Translations under genes and position numbers: made by a program
From: an uncultured Planctomycetaceae bacterium
GTDB taxonomy: Bacteria; Planctomycetota; Planctomycetia; Planctomycetales; Planctomycetaceae
Assembly (NCBI GenBank): GCA_937916515.1
Contig: CALFSX010000050.1
Coordinates: 1 to 36,850 of the forward strand
Reading direction: 5' to 3'
DNA length: 36,850 bases
Part shown: piece after piece, positions 1 to 8,835 of the stretch
How positions within the stretch are numbered: the stretch's first letter is position 1
How the letters are laid out: each line of letters starts with the position of its first letter
The notes under the pieces: generated by a model
The model's database searches: none
What the model saw: only the letters and a program-made list of their open reading frames with translations
Told to the model about the DNA's origin: nothing

Positions 1-125
1 CTTGACCAATAGGCCCAGGCAATCCACAACAGCAGAACCAGCGCTGAGATTCCAAGCCATGATCCCCGCCAATTTCTTAGTTTGGTTCGCACAGACGACT
101 TCGCTGGTTTCGTTGTTTCGGACAT
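1..125 (-). CDS. Membrane-anchored or secreted protein, N-terminal fragment (runs off left edge)
   Basis: Reading the minus strand from the ATG at 125-123 gives 41 residues with no stop before the window edge. The peptide begins MSETTKPAKSSVRTKLRNW, a basic N-region of about 20 residues, followed by a hydrophobic stretch WLGISALVLLLWIAWAYW. This is the shape of a signal anchor or first membrane helix. The family cannot be named because the rest lies outside the window. No strong Shine-Dalgarno is visible. The frame on the opposite strand over the same bases (2-247) has no recognisable features and is judged a shadow. The gene would be divergent from the receiver gene that starts at 338. Confidence 0.55.
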   Translation of the reverse strand, partial: MSETTKPAKSSVRTKLRNWRGSWLGISALVLLLWIAWAYWS

Positions 126-337
126 TGTTTGTTCTGACTTTCAGGCGGCCAACCGATGGCGAAGCTTCAATTGATTCCGGCAGCAGGACGATCCCGGAGA
201 TTGACATTAGCTTACTCAAAAATGAGTCAGCTTTGCCAATGTTGTAATAATGTGTGATAGTTAGATAGCTAACACGGTGGCTTCCAAACAGAATGTTGTC
301 TGTGGTCGGAATTTTGATGATGGTGAGGACGTCTCGC

Positions 338-736
338 ATGCTGGATTGTGATCGAAAGCTTCGAGTCATCTTACTTGATGACCAGCCGATCGTGCTAAGC
401 GGTGTTTCTATGCTGTTGGGCGCTCTTGGGCATCAGGTGACACAGGCAAGTCGCGGCGAGGAAGTTGTGGAGCGGTTTCAAAATGGTGAACGGTTTGATG
501 TCGCCATTTTGGATATGACCGTCGAAGCTGGCCTTGGTGGCAGTGAAATTGCTGCTGATTTGTTACAGATCGACCCCGACGTGAAGTTGATTGTCAGCAG
601 CGGATAAGGCATTTCTGACGTTATAAGTGATTGCCAACAGTTTGGTTTCCATGGAGCTCTTCCGAAGCCGTTTAGTATGGCTGAGTTGAAACTCGCGATT
701 GACAGCGTGATGCAAGTCGACAAGTGTGCTGAATAA
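338..736 (+). pseudogene. Response-regulator receiver (REC) domain gene interrupted by an in-frame TAA
   Basis: The ATG at 338 has a good Shine-Dalgarno (GAGGA at 325-329, 8 nt spacing). The frame encodes a typical receiver domain: beta1 LRVILLDDQ with the acidic pair, the phospho-acceptor Asp in VAILDMTVEAGLGG, and the VSSG motif after beta4. A TAA stop at 605-607 then follows. The same frame continues after it (608-736) with FGFHGALPKPFSMAEL, which holds the conserved beta5 Lys-Pro, and ends at a normal TAA. In related receivers VSSG is usually followed by Tyr (VSSGY), so TAT/TAC to TAA by one base explains the break. The 89-residue truncated product would lack beta5 and helix 5. No kinase is encoded upstream in this window. 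Sequencing error or readthrough are alternatives to a pseudogene. Confidence 0.8.
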
Positions 737-1037
737 TGTTTGCGGAATGTTCACAAAACTGAAACTCTGGTTGTTGCCGGAATTGCTTCATGCTGGCTGG
801 GACATCACTATTCCCCTTGAGTTTTCGAGTTGATTGGGAAGCAATGGGCCTCCGATCGGCGAACGACGAATATGCCTGCATCTTCAGCCGAAACCGTGGC
901 GGTTGTTCCGGTTGGAATTGCGGCATCTGAGTGGCTGGTTGCGAACGTTGCGGCGACCCGATACCAGAGAGTTGGAGGCCTGTCTTCTCACCACAGATGG
1001 CTGGCAATTAATTTACTATTTGAAAGGCAATACCAAC
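737..1037. other. Intergenic stretch between the receiver pseudogene and mtaB
   Basis: No gene is supported here. The mtaB frame stays open back to 834, but the extra 68 residues have no family likeness and would precede the usual N-terminus of the protein. The promoter of mtaB presumably lies here, but no convincing -35/-10 pair was found. Confidence 0.5.
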
Positions 1038-2357
1038 GTGAATCTGGAAAGAACTTGTCGTCTTGTCACGCTGGGTTGCAAAGTTAATCAATACGAAACG
1101 CAGTTGTTTCGCGAGGCTCTGGAGCAAAGTGGCTATCGAGAAGCTTTGGATCACGAATCTGCAGACCTGTGCGTGGTCAACACCTGTACGGTCACAAACA
1201 ATGGCGACTCGCGATCTCGTCAGGTTATTCGTCAGCTGGCGAAAAAGAATCCAGGCACGAAGACAATCGTGATGGGGTGTTACGCCACTCGCGATCCGCA
1301 AGCTGTCAGCCAGCTTCCAAACGTGATCGAAGTTATTACCGACAAGCGTGAATTGCCGGATGTGCTGGGACGTTTTGGTATTGTGGATATGCCGGCCGGT
1401 ATCAGCCAGTTTGAAGGTCACCGCCGAGCGTTTGTAAAGATCCAGGACGGCTGCATTCTGAAATGTTCATATTGCATAATTCCCACCGTGCGGCCGGGAG
1501 TTCGCAGTCGTCGTCCTGTTGATATTGAAGAAGAAATTCGCCGGCTGGTCGATAACGGTTATCGCGAAATCGTGATCAGTGGCGTGCATGTCGGGCATTT
1601 TGGAATCGACACAAACAACCTGAAAAATGGTGACAAGCCAGAACGTCTGGGAGACCTGTTTCGTCGACTGGATCGAATTCCGGGTGACTGGCGAATGAGA
1701 CTATCCAGTATTGAAACAGTGGAAGTCAACGATGACTTCATCAAGGCCGCCGGTGATTGCGAACACCTTTGCCCCCAATTTCACCCGGCTTTGCAAAGCG
1801 GTTCTGATACGGTTCTGCAGCGAATGCGGCGTCGTTATCGAGTGGATCGTTTCTTAAGCCGCCTGAATCAGATTCGTGACATGCTGGGCAATGATCCCGC
1901 ATTTACGACGGATGTCATTGTCGGATTTCCGGGAGAGACCGATGCTGAGTTCGAAGAAACTCTGGAAACGTGCCGTCGTGCTCGGTTTATGAAGGTTCAC
2001 GTTTTTCCATTCAGCAAACGCGATGGAACTCCAGCGGCAGAGATGCCTGATCAAGTGCCCGGCAGCGTGATTAAAGATCGTGTACACGCTCTGGGAGAAT
2101 TGGAGCGAGATTTGGCCCTGGATTTTTACCAGGGCAGAATTGCTTCCGGAGCCGATCAGTTTGTGCTTCCGGAAGGCATCAGCGAAGAACGTCCGGGATT
2201 TGTGAAAGGCACGGATCAGTGGTACGTGCCAGTGGAAGTTCCTGGAACTGCGACAGACATCAACCAGTTTGTGCGTTGCCGCCCGCTGTCTGCGACAAGA
2301 GAACTCGTTATATCCGAACGCATTGAATCTTTGGCGACAGTGGACGCAAACGTCTGA
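1038..2357 (+). CDS. mtaB: tRNA (N6-threonylcarbamoyladenosine(37)-C2)-methylthiotransferase MtaB
   Basis: This is a radical-SAM enzyme that converts t6A to ms2t6A at position 37 of tRNAs reading ANN codons. With the GTG at 1038 it has 439 residues, a normal length. The N-terminal UPF0004 domain shows three cluster cysteines: LGCKVNQYE (Cys14), VVNTCTVT and MGCYATRD. The radical SAM motif is DGCILKCSYC (Cys139, Cys143, Cys146). The C-terminal ~65 residues fit a TRAM-like domain. LGCKVNQYE is typical of the MtaB branch rather than MiaB or RimO. The GTG is chosen because family similarity begins a few residues after it and an AAGG lies about 12 nt upstream. Longer in-frame starts back to 834 add unrelated sequence. 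The gene stands alone and is followed by a hairpin at 2443-2478. Confidence 0.9.
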   Translation: MNLERTCRLVTLGCKVNQYETQLFREALEQSGYREALDHESADLCVVNTCTVTNNGDSRSRQVIRQLAKKNPGTKTIVMGCYATRDPQAVSQLPNVIEVITDKRELPDVLGRFGIVDMPAGISQFEGHRRAFVKIQDGCILKCSYCIIPTVRPGVRSRRPVDIEEEIRRLVDNGYREIVISGVHVGHFGIDTNNLKNGDKPERLGDLFRRLDRIPGDWRMRLSSIETVEVNDDFIKAAGDCEHLCPQFHPALQSGSDTVLQRMRRRYRVDRFLSRLNQIRDMLGNDPAFTTDVIVGFPGETDAEFEETLETCRRARFMKVHVFPFSKRDGTPAAEMPDQVPGSVIKDRVHALGELERDLALDFYQGRIASGADQFVLPEGISEERPGFVKGTDQWYVPVEVPGTATDINQFVRCRPLSATRELVISERIESLATVDANV

Positions 2358-2442
2358 TGTTTCGTCTTTTCGTTTCGGGAAAAGCCAGAACCGAATGCTT
2401 GCCAATCGCTTCCAGTAGAGATGGCGACAGGCAGTGAAATAA

Positions 2443-2478
2443 AAAAGGCTCGCTCAGTTGAACTGAACGAGCCTTTTG
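2443..2478 (-). terminator. Intrinsic terminator of tRNA-His, possibly bidirectional with mtaB
   Basis: AAAAGGCTCG pairs with CGAGCCTTTT, and TCAGTT pairs with AACTGA inside, giving a nearly unbroken hairpin with one mismatch. On the minus strand the stem is followed by TTTTTT (complement of 2441-2446), a strong U-tract just downstream of tRNA-His. On the plus strand the tail is only TTTT, so it could also end mtaB transcripts, less strongly. Confidence 0.8.
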
Positions 2479-2483
2479 AAATG

Positions 2484-2557
2484 GGTGAGTAACCGGACTT
2501 GAACCGGCGGCCTCCGGAATCACAATCCGGCGCTCTAACCAGCTGAGCTATACCCAC
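2484..2557 (-). tRNA. tRNA-His(GUG)
   Basis: The minus strand folds into a full cloverleaf. The acceptor GTGGGTA pairs with TACTCAC (one G-U), the D-arm is GCTC..GAGC, the anticodon stem is CCGGA/TCCGG around loop TTGTGAT (anticodon GTG), and the T-arm carries GGTTCAAGTCC. A G at -1 (complement of 2558) faces a C at position 73, the G-1:C73 identity pair of tRNA-His. The 3' CCA is not fully encoded (CCAT after the acceptor, where the first C is position 73). A promoter and a terminator flank it. Confidence 0.95.
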
Positions 2558-2587
2558 CATGTTTACCGCAGTTGCTGCGATCCACGA

Positions 2588-2616
2588 AATATATCCATCA
2601 CAAATACGTCAATCAA
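2588..2616 (-). promoter_or_regulatory. Sigma-70-type promoter of tRNA-His
   Basis: On the minus strand TTGATT (2616-2611), a 17-nt spacer, then TATATT (2593-2588). This matches the consensus -35 and -10 at 4/6 and 5/6 with ideal spacing. The start site would fall about 20 nt before the mature tRNA 5' end. Confidence 0.6.
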
Positions 2617-2842
2617 GGTTATGGATCAATTTGTGCCATCTTTCGGCAGACTCCGGGGACGGATCTGCCTACAAAGTATCGTCTGGAGGGGCTGGGAAGA
2701 AAATCACGGCTGCTTTCAAGTAGGTTCTGCGTTGTTTTTTACCAGAATGTTCCGAGTAAGCGATGTGTTGCCGTGAAATTGGCGAAAGAGCTTTAGGGCC
2801 TATTTTCGCGAAGGCCACGGATTTGCAACGGAAAAATCGGCG

Positions 2843-3817
2843 ATGAGCGTTATCTGCACCGAAAATTTATGCAAATCATACGGCAGTCGTCGTGGTGTTG
2901 GTGACGTGAGCCTGTCGGTTGAGGCCGGCGAAATGTTTGGGTTTCTGGGGCCAAATGGGGCAGGTAAGTCGACCACGATTCGCATGCTGATGGGGTTTCT
3001 GAAAGCGTCGTCGGGCACGGCCACGATTTTGGGCCGAGATTGCTGGGCAGCCAGCGATCTGGTCAAGGAACACGTCGGCTACGTTGCTGGCGACGTCAGG
3101 CTGTATTCCTGGCTGACGGCCCGCAAGGCTTTTCAAATTGTGGGCGAGATTCGAAGGACAGACGTGGCCGAAGCAGGGCTGAAGCTTGCCGAACGATTTC
3201 AGTTGGAAGTTGATCTTCCCGTTCGCAAAATGTCTCGAGGAAATCGACAGAAGGTGGCGTTGGTTTTAGCCCTCGCCCACAGGCCGCGGGTGATGATTTT
3301 GGACGAACCAACGTCCGGCCTTGATCCATTGATGCAGGATACGTTAACGGAATGCCTGCGAGAACTTGCGGCGAATGGCAGTACTGTGTTTTTTTCCAGT
3401 CACACGCTGAGTGAAGTTGACGCACTTTGCGACCGTGTCGCCATCGTTCGCGATGGTCAGATTGTGGCCGATGAACACCTGTCGACAATGAAACACCAGG
3501 CACCTCGATCGGCCGTGCTTACGTTTAGAAGTGAACAGGCTGCAAAAGCGGTTGTGGTGCCGGACTTTGTTCGTTTGGCCAGCGCCAATGCGGAAACACT
3601 GGTCCTGGAACTGGTTGGTTCAGCTGTAGAGCTGACGAAGTGGGCTGCCACTCAGGCGATTACAGACATTGCAATTGGGCAGCCGAACCTGGAGACACTG
3701 TTTCGAGGATATTACAACGTGCCTATGCCTACGGCCCAGCGGCTGGATTCCGATGAAGCTGATTTTGGTTTGTCTGGTTATCCTGGCACTGAGCTGAAGT
3801 CGGTGGAACAATTATGA
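2843..3817 (+). CDS. ABC-2 type transporter, ATP-binding subunit
   Basis: Cytoplasmic ATPase of a two-gene exporter, 324 residues. The Walker A is GPNGAGKST at residues 36-44, the signature is MSRGNRQKVAL from residue 130 (a variant of LSGGQ), and the Walker B is VMILDEPTSGLDP from residue 150. The switch His is in FFSSHTLSEVDALCD. The roughly 110-residue C-terminal extension is common in DrrA/NatA-like exporters. The ATG at 2843 places family similarity at residue 3. The stop overlaps the permease start (ATGA), so the two are translationally coupled. The substrate cannot be told; drug, lipid or Na+ export are all possible for this class. Confidence 0.9.
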   Translation: MSVICTENLCKSYGSRRGVGDVSLSVEAGEMFGFLGPNGAGKSTTIRMLMGFLKASSGTATILGRDCWAASDLVKEHVGYVAGDVRLYSWLTARKAFQIVGEIRRTDVAEAGLKLAERFQLEVDLPVRKMSRGNRQKVALVLALAHRPRVMILDEPTSGLDPLMQDTLTECLRELAANGSTVFFSSHTLSEVDALCDRVAIVRDGQIVADEHLSTMKHQAPRSAVLTFRSEQAAKAVVVPDFVRLASANAETLVLELVGSAVELTKWAATQAITDIAIGQPNLETLFRGYYNVPMPTAQRLDSDEADFGLSGYPGTELKSVEQL

Positions 3818-4626
3818 AGGGTGTACTGCGAAAGATCTTTCACGAAGTGCGTTGGCCGGTTCTGTTTTTCAGCGTTGGGCTGGCCATTATTATGGCGCTA
3901 TTGACGGCCTTGCTGCCTAAAGTGCTGGGCGACATCGACAAGGTGTTTGAAAAACTGCCATTCATCAAGCCGATCATTACCGCCTTGTTGGGAATGGACC
4001 CGGGTGACGGTTTTACCGCGCAAATGATGCAGGCGTTTCTATGGGTTCACCCAACTGTGTTGTCGATCATCTGGGCTCATGAACTCATGTATTGTTCCAG
4101 AATGCCCGCAGCAGAAGTTGACCGCGGAAGCATCGACTTCCTGCTGGGGCTGCCGATTTCACGCTGGCGTCTGTATCTGGCTGAAACGATTGGCTGGTTG
4201 ATTTCTGGAGCCACGATTATTTGCGTCGGCGTTTCAGGTCACTTGATCGCGTCATCCATGCTTCAGCCGCAGATGCGTCCTGGAGCCTTTGCCATTTTTT
4301 GTGTGGTTGCGAATCTGTTTGCCGTGTATCTGGCGGTGGGCGGAATTTCGTTTCTGGTTTCAGCCAGCAGTGATCGTCGAGGACGGGCAATTGGGATTAT
4401 GTTCGCGATTCTGCTGGTGTCGTTTCTGTTGAACTTTCTGGCTCAGTTTTGGCAGCCGGCAAAGCAGGTGTCGTTTCTTAGCGTGATGGAATACTATCGT
4501 CCTGCGGCGGTGATTCAGTCGGGAAGTTTCCCCTGGTTTGATGTCGGCACTCTGTGTGGCATTGCCTTTGTTGCGTGGCTTAGCGCCGGCATTGTTTTTC
4601 GCAGACGTAGCATTTGTACGGTTTGA
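3814..4626 (+). CDS. ABC-2 type transporter, permease subunit
   Basis: A 270-residue integral membrane protein whose ATG overlaps the stop of the ATPase gene by four bases. It shows about six hydrophobic spans, beginning with VLFFSVGLAIIMALLTALL, and a cytoplasmic loop of the form IDFLLGLPISRWRLYLAET. That loop is the coupling segment typical of ABC-2 permeases, where such exporters read LPLSR. It would form the membrane channel for the ATPase at 2843-3817. The next gene starts 148 bp later and is probably separate. Confidence 0.85.
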   Translation: MKGVLRKIFHEVRWPVLFFSVGLAIIMALLTALLPKVLGDIDKVFEKLPFIKPIITALLGMDPGDGFTAQMMQAFLWVHPTVLSIIWAHELMYCSRMPAAEVDRGSIDFLLGLPISRWRLYLAETIGWLISGATIICVGVSGHLIASSMLQPQMRPGAFAIFCVVANLFAVYLAVGGISFLVSASSDRRGRAIGIMFAILLVSFLLNFLAQFWQPAKQVSFLSVMEYYRPAAVIQSGSFPWFDVGTLCGIAFVAWLSAGIVFRRRSICTV

Positions 4627-4774
4627 TTGTCGATGCGTTGACAGAATTAATTGGGCTGTTTTCGACCTTCATTTGACTGGCAAATTCAGTCGGTATCTGG
4701 CAAATTGCAATGTGGAAATCTGCTGCTGATGGGCGTGGCTGATCGAAGTCCAGGGGGACAGTGTCGGAGGTGAA

Positions 4775-5284
4775 ATGGATCGACTTGATAGCAGGTTTGT
4801 CGGTGGGCTGTTTACGTGTATCGCGATTATCATGTTCCTGAGCAGTACGCTTCTGCCCAATAGGGCCAATTCTGTTCCGTTGGTTATACCATTCGAAGAT
4901 GATGACGCTGAAATCCAGGCAGCTATGGTTGAGGCGCGGCTAACCGTCGATGAGTTTTGTTGTGCATTGGAAGCAGGCTCAGAAGCAGGCCACGATTTTG
5001 CTGTGAAGGTAGGATTTGGAGACTCCGGAGAACGTGAGTTCTTCTGGATTCAGCCAGTTTATTTGCGGGACGGCAATTTTCATGGAAGGATCGCAAATTT
5101 GCCCATGAAAGTTCATACCGTCGAATACGGTCAGTCTGTTCAGGTTGCAAAGTCCGACATTGCAGACTGGATGTACATCAGCAATGGTAAGCTGATTGGC
5201 GGCTATACCCAGCGCGTGATGCGAAACCGCTTGTCGCCGGATCAGCAACGCCAACTCGATCAGTCAGCGCCGTTTCGATTTTAA
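4775..5284 (+). CDS. DUF2314 domain protein, membrane-anchored or exported
   Basis: 169 residues. The start has a strong Shine-Dalgarno (GGAGG at 4766-4770, 4 nt before ATG). Residues 10-30 are hydrophobic (GLFTCIAIIMFLSSTLL), consistent with a signal peptide or anchor. From about residue 67 the sequence fits DUF2314 (YegJ-like): FAVKVGF..EREFFWIQPV, GRIANLP, then SDIADWMYISNGKLIGGYT and RVMRNRLSP. The molecular function of the family is unknown. It lies head to tail after the ABC exporter and converges with the large gene at 5317. Confidence 0.8.
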   Translation: MDRLDSRFVGGLFTCIAIIMFLSSTLLPNRANSVPLVIPFEDDDAEIQAAMVEARLTVDEFCCALEAGSEAGHDFAVKVGFGDSGEREFFWIQPVYLRDGNFHGRIANLPMKVHTVEYGQSVQVAKSDIADWMYISNGKLIGGYTQRVMRNRLSPDQQRQLDQSAPFRF

Positions 5285-5316
5285 TTTTAGTAGTCAATAT
5301 GGTGGCAGTACTGCGA

Positions 5317-8300
5317 CTACTTCGCGAAATGCTCCATGGCCGTATCTTTGACGGCTTTCAGGTCCAGCTTGCCTGTTCCCAGCAAAGGAATGTGCTCCAT
5401 TTCCATAAAGCTGTCTGTTGATGGAATCCACAGGTTGGGCAGTCCGGCTTCCTGAAGTTCGTTCAGGACCTGGCTAATCGGCTTGGTAAATGGCTTGTGC
5501 AGAACAATAAGGCGTTCGCCTTTCTTCGCGTCCGGAACAGCCGTTACGGCACACAGGATTTCAGGTTCCTCAGTAAGGTCGTCGTCGATGATCCGCATTA
5601 GTTCCTGTTCGATTCGAATGTGAGGGACCATTTCGCCACCGATCTTTGAAAATCGACTTTGGCGTCCGGTAATTTCAATGAAACCGTCTTCGTCGATGCG
5701 TCCGATATCGCCGGTGTCGTACCAGCCATCAATAATGACTTCGGCGGTTTTCTCCGGGCGATTCAGGTAGCCCATCATCACGTTTGGCCCCTTGATTCGC
5801 AGCAGACCTTCTGTGTTGACAGGCAGTTGCTCTCCTGTTTCCGCGTGAAATATTCCGGCAAAGGTTCCGGGAATCACCTGCCCAACGGTGCCGTGGCGGG
5901 TTAGCGACTGGTCGCCACTTTTTCCTGAACGTTTGTCGGGAACGTTTAGCGCCGCGGCGGGTGAAAGTTCTGTTGTGCCGTACGCTTCCGTCGGTTCGAA
6001 TCCATACTTTTCGTTCCAGGCCTCTCGTAGTTCCGGTGGCATTTTTTCAGCACCAACCAACGCAATGTCTACTGTCTTCATTTGTTCAGGGTCACAACGC
6101 TTCATGTATGACTTCAGGAACGTTGGTGTGGCCGCGATAATCGTGACTTTGTGTTTGCCAATCAGGTCTGCCACCACGCGAGCATCCAGCGGATTGAAGT
6201 GGTAGACGGCTGCTGGATCCATCGCAAACGGCAGCCACATTCCTACTGTGAAACCGAACGAGTGGAAGAACGGCAGAACGCCCAGAATCACGTCGTGAGC
6301 ATCCAGTCGGAACAGTTCTGTTGCGGCGTCCAGGTTGGAATTGATATTGCCGTTGGAAAGCATGACTCCCTTGGGTTCACCCGTTGAACCTGAGGTAAAG
6401 ATGATCGTCATCAAGTCATCGGCGGTTTTTTGTTGCAGGCCAAGTTTGTTGACCAGCATGCCGAACGGCATTAGCTTTGCGACGGCCAACGCACGCAGTT
6501 TGGCCAGTCCGCCAACCTGTTCTTTCAGGTCTTCCATGTAAACCAGTTCAGCGTCAAGCTTCATTGGCCGCTTTTGCATGAACTTTTTACTGGTGATGAC
6601 TTTCTTAATGCCTGCTTCACGGATGCAGAAGTTTACAACATCATCAGACAGCGTGTAGTTGAGATTGACCGTAACTCGCCCCGACAATGTGACGGCCAGA
6701 TTGGCAATCGATCCACCAACGGATGGCGGCAGCAGCAGCCCCACCATGTTTTCGTCTGCATCCAATACAGAGGATGTCAGCAGCTTGTGGAAGGCTAAAG
6801 CGCCAGTCAGCAGTTTACCGCCGGTTAACGTTGCACCGGCGGAATCGGAAACCTTTGTGCGTCCCCAAGCGGATCTGCATTGGCGAATAAAACGAAGAGC
6901 TGGAATCATGTGTCTGTCCTTTCTGCGGTTTGCAGATTCGTCTTTTAGTTGCAGCACAGCTGTTCGCACAGCGTCCACGTCTGTGACTTCTTCATACGGC
7001 ATAAGTTTGCCGAAATTAATTGATACCGGATAAGGCCATTGTTTCGGCTTCTTCCAAAAGAATTTTCCGCCTTCGTTGCTGAAAATGCTGCCCCACAGTT
7101 CATCCAGATATACGGGCAATACCGGAGCGTCCGTGCCTTTTAGGATCTTAATCATGCCGCGTTCGAATTTCAGAAGCTCGCCGGTTCGTGAAATCTTGCC
7201 CTCTGCGAAAATACACACCAGCTCGCCGTTCTTTAATGCGTCGCGAGCTGTGTTCAAAGATTGAATCAGTGCCTTCGGTCCATCGTCACTTTTGATGGGG
7301 ATGATTTCGAACAGTCTGGCAAGCCAGCCAATAAATCCACCCTGCACATAATCTGCGTAGGCAATCATTCTGATATTTCGTGAGCTTGTCAGCAGGATCA
7401 GTACGCCATCAATCCACGATACATGGTTCGCCACAAAAAGAGCAGGGCCGTGTTCCGGAATGTTTTCTGTTCCATACGTGCGGACTCGATAAATTGTACG
7501 ACTCATCAGCCACACAACAAATCGAATGGTCGCCTGTGGAATCAACCAGACGACGTAGACCACAATCGGCAAAGTTCCCAGGCCTGCAATCAGAAAGATC
7601 TGGTCAGCACTGCAATTCAGTCCGTTGCGCAGGAAGGGAAACAAAATTGAAACGGCCAGCACGCCGATGGAAGTAATCTGATGGCAGGCGGCCAGAATTG
7701 CTCCTAACGATTCACGCGGGCTTCGATCCTGCATGTAAGCGTTTAGCGGTACGTTAAACAGGCCGCCACCGATGCCGATCATCGCCAGTGAAATTCCGAA
7801 AATCCACCACGACTCACTACTGAAATAGGCGACAACACAAGCCAGCGCCATCAACACTGTGCCCAGTGGAACCATTCCCAGCTCAACGCGTCCACATGAC
7901 CACAGGCCAGCCAGGACGCTGCCAATTCCGACACCCAGCGATAACACCGCAAGGTACTGACCAACGCTGGTTTGCCCCATGTTTAAATTGTTGATCACAA
8001 ACGTGTCAATGTTCAGCTGAGCCAACGCGGCCAATGACCAAAAGAATGCAATCCCCATGGTGACTCGCAGAATCGGCAGGTCTGATGTGACCAGCTTGAT
8101 GTCACGCCATGAATATTTGATTGGATTCAACGGGAACTCGATCCCTGGATTTGCCGGGTTCACCTTAGCGATCAGAAGTGACGCGAATACTCCCGCAGCC
8201 GCTACTCCCAACAATGCTGTGGCTGAAATCCACAAGCCCGCAACTCCATCAGGTTGCGTGACTGCATACAACGCGTTGCCGGCAATTGTTCCGGCGATGA

Positions 8301-8811
8301 CGGCTACCAAAGTCACAAGTCCGGCAAGTCCGTTGGCAGCGGAAAGGTTTGACTTAGGAACCAGTTCCGGAATGATGCCGTACTTGGCCGTGCTTAATAA
8401 TGCGCTTTGAGCACCCGTCAGAAAAAGTACGATAAACATGCCCACAATGTTGCCGTACCAAATTGCAACCACGCCCAACAGCATGATCACTAATTCGGCA
8501 ATCTTTAGCCAAATCGTTGACGATCGTTTGCTGAAGCGGTCGGCAACCCAGCCAGACCAGGGCGCGAATACGATTGACGGAAGAATAAAACTTCCCAGTC
8601 CAACCGCCAGAACCAATGATTCATTCGCCTGTTTTTCTGCGTCGCTAAGTCCGGGGATTGAACCGTATTGATATTTCGCAATCGGGACGATCAGCCAACG
8701 AAACATGTTGTCGTTCACTGCCGTTAGAAACCCCATCACCAGATAGCCGATGAACGACTTTGATGTGAGCGAACCGTGGGCAGAATTGTCGTCGTTGGTG
8801 ACCTGCGTCAT
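5317..8811 (-). CDS. aas: Trifunctional LplT-PlsC-acyl-ACP synthetase fusion (Aas-like)
   Basis: About 1164 residues in three domains. Residue numbers here count from a possible GTG at 8862. Residues ~35-440 are a major-facilitator transporter like LplT (lysophospholipid flippase), with about 12 hydrophobic spans. Residues ~455-650 are a PlsC-type acyltransferase with the HX4D motif NHVSWIDG (His480, Asp485) and FAEGKISRTGELLKFERG. Residues ~660-1181 are an AMP-forming acyl-ACP synthetase with P-loop TSGSTGEPKG (823-832), YGTTEL and GWYDTGDIG. In E. coli LplT and Aas are separate neighbours that import lysophospholipid and re-acylate it; here all steps lie in one chain. The ATG at 8811 (MTQVTNDDN) is preferred, because the upstream GTG lies inside a dispersed repeat copy. 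Known fusion type, confident call. Confidence 0.9.
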   Translation of the reverse strand: MTQVTNDDNSAHGSLTSKSFIGYLVMGFLTAVNDNMFRWLIVPIAKYQYGSIPGLSDAEKQANESLVLAVGLGSFILPSIVFAPWSGWVADRFSKRSSTIWLKIAELVIMLLGVVAIWYGNIVGMFIVLFLTGAQSALLSTAKYGIIPELVPKSNLSAANGLAGLVTLVAVIAGTIAGNALYAVTQPDGVAGLWISATALLGVAAAGVFASLLIAKVNPANPGIEFPLNPIKYSWRDIKLVTSDLPILRVTMGIAFFWSLAALAQLNIDTFVINNLNMGQTSVGQYLAVLSLGVGIGSVLAGLWSCGRVELGMVPLGTVLMALACVVAYFSSESWWIFGISLAMIGIGGGLFNVPLNAYMQDRSPRESLGAILAACHQITSIGVLAVSILFPFLRNGLNCSADQIFLIAGLGTLPIVVYVVWLIPQATIRFVVWLMSRTIYRVRTYGTENIPEHGPALFVANHVSWIDGVLILLTSSRNIRMIAYADYVQGGFIGWLARLFEIIPIKSDDGPKALIQSLNTARDALKNGELVCIFAEGKISRTGELLKFERGMIKILKGTDAPVLPVYLDELWGSIFSNEGGKFFWKKPKQWPYPVSINFGKLMPYEEVTDVDAVRTAVLQLKDESANRRKDRHMIPALRFIRQCRSAWGRTKVSDSAGATLTGGKLLTGALAFHKLLTSSVLDADENMVGLLLPPSVGGSIANLAVTLSGRVTVNLNYTLSDDVVNFCIREAGIKKVITSKKFMQKRPMKLDAELVYMEDLKEQVGGLAKLRALAVAKLMPFGMLVNKLGLQQKTADDLMTIIFTSGSTGEPKGVMLSNGNINSNLDAATELFRLDAHDVILGVLPFFHSFGFTVGMWLPFAMDPAAVYHFNPLDARVVADLIGKHKVTIIAATPTFLKSYMKRCDPEQMKTVDIALVGAEKMPPELREAWNEKYGFEPTEAYGTTELSPAAALNVPDKRSGKSGDQSLTRHGTVGQVIPGTFAGIFHAETGEQLPVNTEGLLRIKGPNVMMGYLNRPEKTAEVIIDGWYDTGDIGRIDEDGFIEITGRQSRFSKIGGEMVPHIRIEQELMRIIDDDLTEEPEILCAVTAVPDAKKGERLIVLHKPFTKPISQVLNELQEAGLPNLWIPSTDSFMEMEHIPLLGTGKLDLKAVKDTAMEHFAK

Positions 8812-8835
8812 CGGAATCTTAAGTGGTTGAGTTAG

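Noticed and set aside
2-247. Plus-strand open frame at the left edge
   Set aside because: No domain, unlikely composition, and the opposite strand carries a convincing membrane-protein N-terminus.
834-1037. 68-residue N-terminal extension of mtaB
   Set aside because: No homology to the MtaB N-terminus; family similarity begins right after the GTG at 1038.
2572-2796. 74-codon frame between tRNA-His and the ABC genes
   Set aside because: Overlaps the tRNA promoter, no ribosome binding site or features.
5289-5321. AGTAGTC/GACTACT hairpin between convergent genes
   Set aside because: Stem of only 7 bp with a long loop and no U-tract; not enough to call a terminator.
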